Assembly (NCBI RefSeq): GCF_014636295.1
Contig: NZ_BMEC01000010.1
Location: 124,001 to 188,000, forward strand
Direction of reading: 5' to 3'
Length of the DNA stretch: 64,000 nucleotides
From: Marivirga lumbricoides
GTDB lineage: Bacteria > Bacteroidota > Bacteroidia > Cytophagales > Cyclobacteriaceae
Every line of letters starts with the position of its first letter. The first letter of the stretch is position 1. Made by a program: the position numbers and the translations under genes. A model generated the notes under the pieces. That model saw only the letters and a list, made by a program, of their open reading frames with translations. It was not told the DNA's origin and did no database searches. Positions 53,097 through 61,494 of the stretch are shown one piece after another.

Positions 53097-54425
53097 ATGA
53101 TTAAAAGATTAAATTTAGCACTTTTATTCCTGCTACTTGTGTTTTCAGTGCAAGCTCAGGATAAAAAAATTGAATTCACTGAATTCGATTTAGACAATGG
53201 AATGCATGTAATATTGCACCAGGATAATTCAACTCCTATTGTAGTAGTTTCAGTAATGTACCATGTTGGTTCTAAAAATGAAAACCCTGAGAGAACAGGT
53301 TTTGCTCACTTCTTCGAGCATTTATTGTTTGAAGGTTCTAAAAATATTAAAAGAGGTGAATTTGATAAGTATATCACTAATGCAGGTGGAGTGAACAACG
53401 CAAATACCTCAAATGACAGAACTTATTATTACGAAATATTACCATCCAATCAGCTTAAATTAGGCTTGTGGTTAGAGTCAGAAAGGCTTTTGCATGCCAA
53501 TATTGATCAGGTGGGAGTGGAAACGCAACGCGAGGTAGTTAAGGAAGAAAAAAGACAAAGAGTTGATAACCAGCCATACGGTTCAATATTGTCTGAAATA
53601 GCAAAAAGAGCCTACAAGGTTCATCCGTATAGATGGACAACAATTGGTTCACTAGAGCATTTAAACGCAGCTTCTCTAGATGAATTTATGAATTTTTATG
53701 AGACCTTCTACGTACCGGAAAATGCTACCATCTCAATTGCCGGTGATATTCAAATAGAAGAAGCAAAAAAATTAGTAAATCAATATTTTGCAGATATACC
53801 AAGAGGTGGAAATGAGATTCCAAGACCTACTGTGGTGGAGCCTAAACAAAAAGAGGAGGTTAGAGACACTATCTATGATAATATTCAATTGCCAGCAGTG
53901 ATTCAGGCTTATCATATGCCCGAACAAGGTTCAGAAGACTCTTATGCTTTGGAAATGTTAGGTACTGTTTTATCAGGAGGGCAAAGTGCAAGAATGTATA
54001 AGTCATTGGTGGATGAGCAACAAAAAGCACTTCAGGTTGCTGCAATTCCGTTTTCATCTGAGGACCCGGGCTTGTACTTATTGTTTGGACTGCCAACTAT
54101 TGGAGGTGATTTGAAAGATTTGGAAGAAGCGATGGATGCTGAGATTACTAAATTGAAAAATGAATTAATTTCTGAGACAGAATTTCAAAAAGTGAGAAAT
54201 CAGGTAGAGAATGATTTTATTTCTGGTAATAGTACCATGACAGGTATTGCTGAAAGCCTTGCTAATTATCATGTATATTATGGTGATGCCAATTTAATTA
54301 ATAATGAGATAGATAGATATATGGCTGTTACCAGGGAAGATATTCAGCGTGTAGCTAAAAAATACCTGACTGAAGACAATAGAGTGGTACTTTATTATCT
54401 TCCTAAATCTCAGCAAAACAACTAA
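53097..54425 (+). CDS. M16 family zinc peptidase, catalytic subunit (exported)
   Basis: 442 residues with signal peptide ending VQAQ. Inverted zinc motif HFFEH (His71, Glu74, His75) followed by the downstream Glu in VKEEKRQR (third ligand). The second half has the M16 C-domain without an R/Y pair. Such M16B proteins act as heterodimers with a non-catalytic partner. That partner is the next gene, 73 bases on. It probably degrades peptides in the periplasm. Confidence 0.93.
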   Translation: MIKRLNLALLFLLLVFSVQAQDKKIEFTEFDLDNGMHVILHQDNSTPIVVVSVMYHVGSKNENPERTGFAHFFEHLLFEGSKNIKRGEFDKYITNAGGVNNANTSNDRTYYYEILPSNQLKLGLWLESERLLHANIDQVGVETQREVVKEEKRQRVDNQPYGSILSEIAKRAYKVHPYRWTTIGSLEHLNAASLDEFMNFYETFYVPENATISIAGDIQIEEAKKLVNQYFADIPRGGNEIPRPTVVEPKQKEEVRDTIYDNIQLPAVIQAYHMPEQGSEDSYALEMLGTVLSGGQSARMYKSLVDEQQKALQVAAIPFSSEDPGLYLLFGLPTIGGDLKDLEEAMDAEITKLKNELISETEFQKVRNQVENDFISGNSTMTGIAESLANYHVYYGDANLINNEIDRYMAVTREDIQRVAKKYLTEDNRVVLYYLPKSQQNN

Positions 54426-54498
54426 ATAATTAGCTCATTAAGGAAGCATTTGTGTGGCTTTTCAGAAGCAGCAGATGCTACCCTAAATTATACAAATC

Positions 54499-56571
54499 AT
54501 GAAAATATTATTTAAAACATATTTAAGCCTACTATTTGCACTGATAGCTACCATAGCTGTGGCTCAGGTAGATAGAACAAAAGCTCCGGAACCAACGGAA
54601 GCACCTGAAATTAATATTGCTAAGCCTTATACTTTTACCTTAAAAAATGGATTAAAGGTTTATGTTGTGGAAAATCACAAGTTGCCAAGAGTAGCTTTTT
54701 CACTTTCTTTAGACCGAGATCCTATTCTTGAGGGAGACAAAGCTGGTTATGTCAACTTTGCTGGTGAGCTGCTTACTAAAGGTACCAAGAATAGAACAAA
54801 AGCTGAGTTAGATGCTGAAATTGATTTTATAGGTGCTAATATCAGTGCTTTTTCAACCGGTATCTATGCGAGTTCTCTAACTAAGCATAAAGAGAAGTTG
54901 ATGGAGCTGATGACGGATATCTTATTTAATCCTGCTTTTCCTGAAGATGAGCTGGAGAAGCTAAAAAAGCAGACTTTATCAGGTTTAGCAGCATCAAAAG
55001 ATGATCCCAATGCAATAGCTTCAAATGTAAAGGGAGTAGTGGTTTATGGTAAAGATCATCCTTACGGAGAGTTTACCACTGAGGAAAGTGTAGAAAACAT
55101 TACTTTAGAAGATACCAAAAAGTATTATAATACATACTTCAAACCTAACATTGCGTACTTGGCAATAGTGGGCGATATCACTCCTAAAGAAGCTAAAAAG
55201 TTAATTAAGAAAAATTTTAGCGACTGGGAAAAAGGCACCGTTCCTTCTGCTGAATATGAAACCCCGGAGCCTCCTCAAAAAACTTTTGTTGCTTTGGTAG
55301 ACAGAGATGCCTCAGTTCAATCAGTGATTAATGTAAGTTACCCGGTTGACCTTAAAGTAGGTTCTGAGGATGTGATCAAAGCGAGAGTGCTTAACCAGAT
55401 TTTAGGAGGAGGCTTTTCTTCACGATTAATGCAAAATTTAAGAGAAGATAAAGCCTTTACGTATGGAGCGAGATCTTCTTTAAGTAGTGATAAATTAGTA
55501 GGTAGCTTTACAGCAAGCGCCAGTGTTAGAAATGAAGTTACTGACAGTGCAGTATATGAGTTTATGTCTGAGCTTGAGAAGATTGTGAATGAAGGTGTTA
55601 CTCAGCAGGAATTGGATGCGGCTAAAGCCTCTATTGCAGGTAGCTTTGCCAGATCATTGGAAAGCCCTCAAACTGTAGCTTCTTTTGCCATTAATACAGC
55701 CATTTATGGTTTACCAGCAGATTACTATACAAATTATCTTAAAAAACTGGATGCTGTTACTTTGGAAGATGTAAAAGCAATGGCTCAAAAGTATATACTT
55801 CCTGAAAATGCTAATATTGTAATAGTGGGTAAAGGAGCTGAAATTGCTAAAGGATTGAAAAAATTTGGAGAGGTAAGATACTTCGACAGACAAGGTAATG
55901 AATATGATCCGAAAGATAACTTGAAAATACCTGAAGGAGTAACTGCTCAAACTGTTATGGCAGATTACTTCAAAGCGTTAGGAGGGAAAGATAAATTGAA
56001 GGCGATCAAAAATATGAAGCTGGTTTATGATGCCTCTGTACAAGGACAAAGTCTTTCCATCAATGAAATTAAAAAGGATGGAGCTCTTAAGCAAGAAGTG
56101 GGGATGTCAGGAATGGTTTTAACTAAAACAGTGGTAAATGGTGATAAAGTTAAAATAGTAATGCAAGGGCAGGAAGTACCTTTACCGGAAGAGGCTAAGA
56201 AAGATGTAATAGCTTCAGCGAAAATTTTCCCTGAATTATACTTTGATGAAATGGGTATCACTTATGAATTAAAAAGCATTTTAGATTTAGATGGAGAAAC
56301 TGCTTATGCTGTAGAGGTAAATATGCCTTCAGGTACTAAAGCTACCTATTACTACAGTGCAGATTCAGGTCTTAAGTTAAAAACGGCTTCTGTTCAAAAA
56401 GGCCCGCAGGGTGAAGTTACTGTTTCTGAAGAATATAAAGCATACGAAGAAAGGAATGGTATCATGATCCCAACTAAAAAATTACTCAATCAGGGTTTTC
56501 CAATCAATACAACCTTGAAATCAGTAGAGTTTAATGTTGATTTGGCGGATGATACTTTTAAAATCAATTAA
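54499..56571 (+). CDS. M16 family non-catalytic subunit fused to a lipoprotein-type domain
   Basis: 690 residues, signal peptide ending AVAQ. Residues about 40-460 are an M16 fold in which the HxxEH position reads NFAGEL, so no zinc site. Instead it carries the R/Y motif used by the partner subunit (SRLMQNLREDKAFTYGARS). Residues about 475-690 add a separate beta domain (VYDASVQGQSLSINEIKK; VEVNMPSGTKATYYYSADSG) resembling LolA/LppX-like lipoprotein-carrier folds. The pair with the upstream HFFEH gene suggests one split peptidase. The end is marked by a strong terminator at 56592. Confidence 0.9.
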   Translation: MKILFKTYLSLLFALIATIAVAQVDRTKAPEPTEAPEINIAKPYTFTLKNGLKVYVVENHKLPRVAFSLSLDRDPILEGDKAGYVNFAGELLTKGTKNRTKAELDAEIDFIGANISAFSTGIYASSLTKHKEKLMELMTDILFNPAFPEDELEKLKKQTLSGLAASKDDPNAIASNVKGVVVYGKDHPYGEFTTEESVENITLEDTKKYYNTYFKPNIAYLAIVGDITPKEAKKLIKKNFSDWEKGTVPSAEYETPEPPQKTFVALVDRDASVQSVINVSYPVDLKVGSEDVIKARVLNQILGGGFSSRLMQNLREDKAFTYGARSSLSSDKLVGSFTASASVRNEVTDSAVYEFMSELEKIVNEGVTQQELDAAKASIAGSFARSLESPQTVASFAINTAIYGLPADYYTNYLKKLDAVTLEDVKAMAQKYILPENANIVIVGKGAEIAKGLKKFGEVRYFDRQGNEYDPKDNLKIPEGVTAQTVMADYFKALGGKDKLKAIKNMKLVYDASVQGQSLSINEIKKDGALKQEVGMSGMVLTKTVVNGDKVKIVMQGQEVPLPEEAKKDVIASAKIFPELYFDEMGITYELKSILDLDGETAYAVEVNMPSGTKATYYYSADSGLKLKTASVQKGPQGEVTVSEEYKAYEERNGIMIPTKKLLNQGFPINTTLKSVEFNVDLADDTFKIN

Positions 56572-56591
56572 TCATTAATTGGTTTCTGTGA

Positions 56592-56624
56592 AAAGCCCGG
56601 CCAGTTATCATGGCCGGGCTTTTT
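56592..56624. terminator. Bidirectional terminator between M16 and YdcF genes
   Basis: AAAGCCCGGCCA (56592-56603) and TGGCCGGGCTTT (56611-56622) form a perfect 12-bp stem around a 7-base loop, with five T on the plus strand and AAAA on the other side. Serves both convergent genes. Confidence 0.93.
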
Positions 56625-56635
56625 CGTTTATAATT

Positions 56636-57394
56636 TTAAATATAGCCAGCCAGCTTATAAGCAGAATAGCCCATCCATTCTTTAAATAAGATATGCCATT
56701 TTTTGAGCGCATCAATGCTCGGAATAAACATTGCAGGAGATATTGTATCATCTACAGTAAGAAAAACAGTAGGAAACCTTACCACCTCATAACCTTCTTT
56801 TTCAAAACAGGCGGATGCTCTTGGCATATGGCTGGCGCTGGTAATTAATAAAATAGGGTAGTTGTTGCTGATGTAGTTAGAAGCTAATTGGGCACTTTCT
56901 ACAGTATTTCTTGACTCAATTTCTATTTTCACCCGATTCAAAGGGAAATTGATTGATTTCAGATAGTTTAAAATCACTTTAGCTTCCTGCAAATCTGACC
57001 TTAAAGCTGTTGCTCCACCTCCTGAAATATAAAGTGTATCTATTATTCCTTGCTTAAAAAGCATCATTGCCTGAAGTAATCTATCGGCATTTTGATGAAA
57101 ATAAACCCGGTCATCAGGAAGTTTTTGTGTGTTAGTCATCCCTGTGAGTAATACTCCATAAGTATAATTTTTATCCTCAATTTCCTTCATGGGCAACGGG
57201 TCTTTTTCCCAGTGCTTTAATAAAGAATTTGCCAGGAAATCATTGGTAAAAATGATAAATAAAAGAAATCCGGTAATAGCAGCGTACTTTGACCATTTTT
57301 TTCTTCTGAAGAGAAAGTAAGTAAGCCAACATAACCCAATAATTGTAGTGGGAAGAAACAGGTAGCTGAGTGTTTTTGAGAGAATAAAAAACAT
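56636..57394 (-). CDS. YdcF/ElyC family (DUF218) membrane protein
   Basis: 252 residues. Two N-terminal membrane helices (about 9-28 and 37-54), then a DUF218 domain: GVLLTGMTNTQKLPDDRVYF, DRLLQAMMLFKQGIIDTLYI with SGGGA, ESRNTVESAQLA, and LLITSASHMPRA. The SxGG and H(M)xR patterns are typical. ElyC in E. coli affects undecaprenyl phosphate use and cell-wall synthesis; activity of most members is unproven. Located in the cytoplasmic membrane with the domain outside. Confidence 0.9.
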   Translation of the reverse strand: MFFILSKTLSYLFLPTTIIGLCWLTYFLFRRKKWSKYAAITGFLLFIIFTNDFLANSLLKHWEKDPLPMKEIEDKNYTYGVLLTGMTNTQKLPDDRVYFHQNADRLLQAMMLFKQGIIDTLYISGGGATALRSDLQEAKVILNYLKSINFPLNRVKIEIESRNTVESAQLASNYISNNYPILLITSASHMPRASACFEKEGYEVVRFPTVFLTVDDTISPAMFIPSIDALKKWHILFKEWMGYSAYKLAGYI

Positions 57395-57519
57395 AATACA
57401 AATTTTGACAAAAGTATAATTTTTTTCTTAACGGTTATTTTGTGAAAAGCCATAGGTTTCTGAACAACTAACTATTGATTGAAAATAATTACATTAGGCG
57501 AGCTAATTAAGTGATTCAA

Positions 57520-58040
57520 ATGAGAAAAATGTTCTTATATTTTCCAGCTTTACTGGTTTTACTCTATGCATGTAGCCAATGAATAAGTAAAGCAGAAGAA
57601 GGCTTAGTTTCAGAAGATTCTTCGTCCAGTTATCTTGATAATTCCTACAGGCTTTTGGCTAAAATGAAGATGAGTGATACCATTCAATTTGGAGATTCCG
57701 TTCCTCTTTATTTTACAGTATTTAACATGACTGATAGCCCTAGGTAAATTTGTAAATGGCATACTCCATTTCAGCCTTTGCTAAGTGAATATTTGAAAAT
57801 TACTTATGATGACGCGGGTAATGATGTCAATTGTTAGGTTGGCCAATGGTTAAAAGAGCTAAGCCACAACCTGTAGAAGCCTACCTTACTGTTTACCTCA
57901 ATGATAGCCTTACATCCACAGTCAATTTAATAAAAGGTTGTGATTTGAAGAAGAACTACGAAACCATTAAATATATAGGTGAGAATATCATTGGAAACTC
58001 AGCAAGAGGTATTGCATCTTTTGCTATGGGAGGTATTTGA
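57520..58040 (+). pseudogene. Decayed lipoprotein (peptidyl-Lys metalloendopeptidase-associated domain type)
   Basis: Starts ATG at 57520 with a lipoprotein signal MRKMFLYFPALLVLLYACSQ, then an in-frame TGA. Read-through gives MSDTIQFGDSVPLYFTVFNM, a TAA, WHTPFQPLLSEYLKITYDD, and a TAG. After one frameshift near 57830 it continues MVKRAKPQPVEAYLTVYLND and CDLKKNYETIKYIGENI to the stop at 58040. The order of motifs (VxNxTdxP..., KWHTP, MVKR.xP..., tIKYvGEN) matches small proteins carrying the domain found beside peptidyl-Lys metalloendopeptidases, thought to be inhibitor-like. Three stops and a shift make it a pseudogene. Confidence 0.82.
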
Positions 58041-58080
58041 TTTTACTTAAATTTAATAGAATCAGGTGTATGAAAATTAC

Positions 58081-58109
58081 AGAATCCGGAGTGTGTTTCT
58101 CCGGATTCT
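58081..58109. terminator. Terminator hairpin between convergent units
   Basis: AGAATCCGGAG (58081-58091), loop TGTGTTT, CTCCGGATTCT (58099-58109): perfect 11-bp stem, 12 bases past the minus-strand operon stop and 41 past the pseudogene. Confidence 0.75.
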
Positions 58110-58120
58110 TCTATTGTAAT

Positions 58121-58345
58121 TTAGGCTGATCTAAGTTTCCTGATGGTATATTTACATAATACAAAAACCAGATATACCCATGGAGCACCGTGCATAATTA
58201 AGTCGAAATAGTCTATGAATTTCATTCCATCTGCTCCTCCTAAAACCCATCTTACTTTACCAAAAAAGTGGGGTTCAGGAAAGTAAGGAGCAAGTCCTAT
58301 TGTAGCAACTAAAATAACTGCCAGAGCGATTTTAGGTAGTCTCAT
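58121..58345 (-). CDS. Small membrane protein in the thioredoxin operon
   Basis: 74 residues with two hydrophobic segments (about 5-22 and 50-67) and a conserved-looking middle: APYFPEPHFFGKVRWVLGGA, then DYFDLIMHGAPW. I recall similar short proteins of unknown role in other Bacteroidota, but no function. Its start abuts the thioredoxin stop (1-base overlap), so it belongs to the operon. Possibly membrane-anchored partner of the redox proteins (inference only). Confidence 0.7.
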   Translation of the reverse strand: MRLPKIALAVILVATIGLAPYFPEPHFFGKVRWVLGGADGMKFIDYFDLIMHGAPWVYLVFVLCKYTIRKLRSA

Positions 58346-58638
58346 TAGGAATTCTTTTGTACTTGCTGAATGATATTATTAGGATCCACTACTCCTGTTT
58401 GCCTCCATTTTATCTGGCCTTCTTTGAACAAAATGAGTGTAGGGATACTTTGAACACTGTAAGTAAAAGTGGCCGATTGATTTTTGTCAATATCTACCTT
58501 AATAACTTTTATTTTCCCTTTCATTTTCTGAGCTACTTCTTCTAAGTAAGGAGCCATCATTTTACAAGGACCACACCAATCTGCATAGAAGTCTACCAAA
58601 ACCGGTGTATCACTCTGTATTAATTCACTAAAGCTTGC
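58345..58638 (-). CDS. trxA: Thioredoxin
   Basis: 97 residues from MASFSEL at 58638; the frame is open to 58671 but that start would overlap the rhodanese gene and add non-thioredoxin sequence. Active site WCGPC in FYADWCGPCKMMAPYLEE, with cis-Pro in VQSIPTLILFKEGQI. Reduces protein disulfides in the cytoplasm with thioredoxin reductase; no signal peptide. Cotranscribed with a rhodanese gene upstream and a small membrane protein downstream. Confidence 0.95.
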   Translation of the reverse strand, partial: ASFSELIQSDTPVLVDFYADWCGPCKMMAPYLEEVAQKMKGKIKVIKVDIDKNQSATFTYSVQSIPTLILFKEGQIKWRQTGVVDPNNIIQQVQKNS

Positions 58639-58643
58639 CATTT

Positions 58644-58958
58644 TTACTTTGTATTTTGGTATTGATTCCAAGCCTGTATACCACCTTCAAGGTTATACAA
58701 TTTATCGAATCCATTACTGGACATAAAGCCACAGGCAGTGCTACTTCTGTTACCACTTCTGCAGTATACTAAATAAGTCTTATCAGTATCCAGTTCATTA
58801 ATTTTATCAGCAAAATCAGGTCCCATAATATTAATTACAGTGGCTCCTTCAATAAACCCTTCTACTTCTTCTTCCGGTGACCTTACATCAATTATCTCCG
58901 TATTCTCTTCCTTAGATAATCTTTCAAATTCTGCCGGTTTTATATTTTTATGATTCAT
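58644..58958 (-). CDS. Rhodanese-like sulfurtransferase
   Basis: 104 residues, one rhodanese domain. IIDVRSPEEEVEGFIEGA near the N-terminus and active loop YCRSGNRSS with Cys66, which would carry the persulfide. No signal peptide, so cytoplasmic. Single-domain rhodaneses move sulfane sulfur to acceptors such as cyanide, thioredoxin or cofactor-synthesis proteins. The thioredoxin gene 5 bases downstream points to thioredoxin as reductant. Confidence 0.93.
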   Translation of the reverse strand: MNHKNIKPAEFERLSKEENTEIIDVRSPEEEVEGFIEGATVINIMGPDFADKINELDTDKTYLVYCRSGNRSSTACGFMSSNGFDKLYNLEGGIQAWNQYQNTK

Positions 58959-59083
58959 AAACGATTGATTATAAAATTTTACTTACTAATGTTCAAAGAT
59001 ACGTTATATGAGTAATGAATGTTTGTAACTGGAGTTACAATTCATCCCCGTTGAGATTATTTTACTTTCGTTTTAAAGATGGT

Positions 59084-60133
59084 TTAGGGGCGGGTTAAAA
59101 CGTAATCGTAAACTTTATACTCTTTTATCTTCTCTAAATATGACTTGTTATTCGAAGTTTTTGTTGAGAGTTTCGTGTAAAGCAAACTCAGTAAATGGTT
59201 TCCCCCTCCGTTCGCATTAACAAAATTTATTGCTTCTTTAAGTATCTCTACATTACTACTATTATTAATAATTGCCTCATATGTTCTGCCATATTTCTGG
59301 TAATAGACTTGTTGCGAATTTTTTAGTGCTTTAATTAAACTTGTGGTTTTATCATCTACCTGATTATTTGCAATTGAGGCTTCTATATAGAGCTCATAAA
59401 ATTTTGGATTATTTGGAAATTGATTCGTTAATCTTTTAGCATATATCAAGGAACGATCTGCTTTATTTTCCAACCTTAAAAAGATATGACTCAGGTATAT
59501 TAAAGACTCTGCCTGTACAATAGTATTAGAAGAAGAGGCTCTGTCTAATTGTTGAAGCCCTTTGTTTTTATCACCCTCTTTAAAAAAAAATAACAAAGAG
59601 TGATAGGCCATATTTTTGTTTAAATAATAGGAATAAAAGTAATTGTACAATCCCGCAACCAATAGCCATTCGTCACTTAAATTTTCTTCTGCCAGTTTAG
59701 GTTTAATTAAGCTATAAGCTTTACCACCGTACTTAACAGCTGCCATTGTTTCATTTTTGTTATAATAGAATTCAGCAAGTAATAAAAAAGCATTGAGCTG
59801 AATGAAAGATTGATAGTCAGAAAGCAGTTCTTCACTTTCCGCAATAGATTGAAGGAGGTTTATGTATGGACTAACTATACTTTCTTTTTGCAAGTAGACG
59901 GGAAGAGACTTCCACCTTATAATATGTGCCTGAAGAAGGGCTGCCTCATCAGTATTATTAGTGCAATAGTAATCTTTTAAGGCCTGAGCCGAGTCAATCT
60001 CATTATTGTAAACCAATGATAAAATATCAACTGCGGCATTAGTGCAAGGAGCGTCAGTAATATTTTGCACTTTAACAAAGTGGAAATTAAATAAAAAAAA
60101 GAAAAGTGTACTTAAAACATATATTTTCATCAA
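59084..60133 (-). CDS. Exported TPR-like protein, function unknown
   Basis: 349 residues with a signal peptide (hydrophobic stretch about 5-20). The rest is helical and looks like tetratricopeptide repeats, for example AFLLLAEFYYNKNETMAAVK, AESLIYLSHIFLRLENKADR, and YAKRLTNQFPNNPKFYELY. Cys29 and Cys57 occur early. No enzyme motif. TPR proteins serve as scaffolds; partner may be one of the envelope proteins encoded at 60206-63396, which face it (inference). Confidence 0.75.
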   Translation of the reverse strand: MMKIYVLSTLFFFLFNFHFVKVQNITDAPCTNAAVDILSLVYNNEIDSAQALKDYYCTNNTDEAALLQAHIIRWKSLPVYLQKESIVSPYINLLQSIAESEELLSDYQSFIQLNAFLLLAEFYYNKNETMAAVKYGGKAYSLIKPKLAEENLSDEWLLVAGLYNYFYSYYLNKNMAYHSLLFFFKEGDKNKGLQQLDRASSSNTIVQAESLIYLSHIFLRLENKADRSLIYAKRLTNQFPNNPKFYELYIEASIANNQVDDKTTSLIKALKNSQQVYYQKYGRTYEAIINNSSNVEILKEAINFVNANGGGNHLLSLLYTKLSTKTSNNKSYLEKIKEYKVYDYVLTRP

Positions 60134-60205
60134 ATAATCTTAACAGTGTTTTGTGGATATTATCAATTATACTACTTTAGTACCAAACATAAACCATATT
60201 TATCT

Positions 60206-60607
60206 ATGAAAAAATTATTATTATTAATTTGCTTTGTATCATTTTTAGGATTGTCAAATTCCTTCGCTAACAACAGTTACTATGTTGATGATGCTGCAGT
60301 AGAAGAAGTGTTAACTTCAGGTGTTGAGCTAAGCGCGGAATTTAACTTAAACCCAAATGCAACCTTAGGTCAGCAAACTACTCTTGATGAAAAAGACCCA
60401 CTAGTAGCGATTATTTTGGACTTTTTCTTAGGAGGTATAGGTATTCACAGGGTTTATCTTGGTGGTAGAGGAACTTTGGTTTTAATTTACTTCATCACTT
60501 GTGGTGGTATTTTCGGTATTGTCCCTCTAGTAGATTTAATTGTGCTTGCAATTAACTATGACGACATCAGTCAGTTTGTAGATAATGACAAATTTATTAT
60601 GTGGTAA
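60206..60607 (+). CDS. TM2-domain protein with signal peptide
   Basis: 133 residues from MKKLLLLI at 60206; an upstream Met at 60146 would put 20 non-hydrophobic residues before the signal. Signal peptide ends near SNSFA. Then a polar stretch and a TM2 domain: VAIILDFFLGGIGIHRVYLG as helix 1 with the GxxGxHrfYlG turn, and YFITCGGIFGIVPLVDLIVL as helix 2. TM2 proteins are small membrane proteins of unclear role. Terminator follows at 60633. It faces two minus-strand genes with a related glycine motif. Confidence 0.87.
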   Translation: MKKLLLLICFVSFLGLSNSFANNSYYVDDAAVEEVLTSGVELSAEFNLNPNATLGQQTTLDEKDPLVAIILDFFLGGIGIHRVYLGGRGTLVLIYFITCGGIFGIVPLVDLIVLAINYDDISQFVDNDKFIMW

Positions 60608-60632
60608 TTTAGTTACCCTCATAATTTTATTG

Positions 60633-60664
60633 AAAGAGGCTTCTACAAAGAGGCCTCTTTTTTT
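60633..60664 (+). terminator. Terminator after the TM2 gene
   Basis: AAAGAGGC (60633-60640), 12-base loop, GCCTCTTT (60653-60660), with seven T ending at 60664. It overlaps the 3' end of the convergent gene. Confidence 0.88.
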
Positions 60665-61494
60665 ATGCCTTCTAACAAAAATAACTCTATTTTATCCTGG
60701 ACTTTAGCAATTTTATTTTTATTATATTCTTGTGCTAAATATTCAGCGTGCCTGGCTCCTCCCATATAAAAAACATAGAACAAGCTTACTCCGGTAAATG
60801 TGCCTGAAAAATAATAGCCATTTAAAAAGCTATATCCTGCAAAGCCCAAGAGCCCAGTTTGTAGTACTAATGAAGTAATACCACGAAATACCTTACCAGC
60901 ATACATTTGTCCTGAGCCGGGAATAAAATAGGATAGAGTCTCTGCTTTTGAAGGATCTTTTAACTTCAACCCAGCAAGTTCAGTATAAAGGCTCTTTACA
61001 GAATCCTGATAAATTGGGGAGGATGAAATTTGAAGGCTTAAATTTTTAGCTTCCTCCCATTGACTCATCTCCAGGTTAATCAATGCTCCTAAATAGGAAG
61101 TTTTTTTCTTTTGAAAGGCAGATTGTTGGACATTGCGTAAGCCTATTAAAGAGAGTTTTGCCTGTGAAAACGACTCAGCAAGGTAATGGCATAATGATGC
61201 TTCATAGCCCAATAAATACTTGAGAGAATCATTTGATGCTTGTGGGTAAGCTCTGCCGATTGTAGAGGCTGCCTCTTTAAATTCTTTTTGATGTTTATAG
61301 CAATAGGCCTTTTTTAATAAAGCAATATTTCGTGCATTTTGATTGCTGGCTTCAAAAACATCTTTTTCATAATATACTAATGCCAAATCATGATTTCCCT
61401 CGTTACAAAGGGTATCACTTAACTGGCCTTTAGTTAAAAAAGGAACGAATAGGAATATGCAAGTCCATCTTAATACGATAATTGACAGCTTCAT
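60643..61494 (-). CDS. Exported helical-repeat protein with TM2-like C-terminal motif, paralogue 2
   Basis: 283 residues. Signal peptide ending TKGQ. A TPR-like helical middle (NIALLKKAYCYKHQKEFKEA; LGALINLEMSQWEEAKNLSL), then from about 190 a membrane part starting YFIPGSGQMYAGKVFRGITS with three further hydrophobic stretches. The PGxGqxYAGK motif recalls the glycine turn of TM2 domains. Related in layout to the gene upstream, with which it overlaps by 65 bases. Function unknown; probably anchored in the cytoplasmic membrane. Confidence 0.78.
   Translation of the reverse strand: MKLSIIVLRWTCIFLFVPFLTKGQLSDTLCNEGNHDLALVYYEKDVFEASNQNARNIALLKKAYCYKHQKEFKEAASTIGRAYPQASNDSLKYLLGYEASLCHYLAESFSQAKLSLIGLRNVQQSAFQKKKTSYLGALINLEMSQWEEAKNLSLQISSSPIYQDSVKSLYTELAGLKLKDPSKAETLSYFIPGSGQMYAGKVFRGITSLVLQTGLLGFAGYSFLNGYYFSGTFTGVSLFYVFYMGGARHAEYLAQEYNKNKIAKVQDKIELFLLEGIKKEASL

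Noticed and set aside
57831-58040. 69-codon plus-strand frame as an independent gene
   Set aside because: It continues the lipoprotein pseudogene after a frameshift and has no signal or start of its own.
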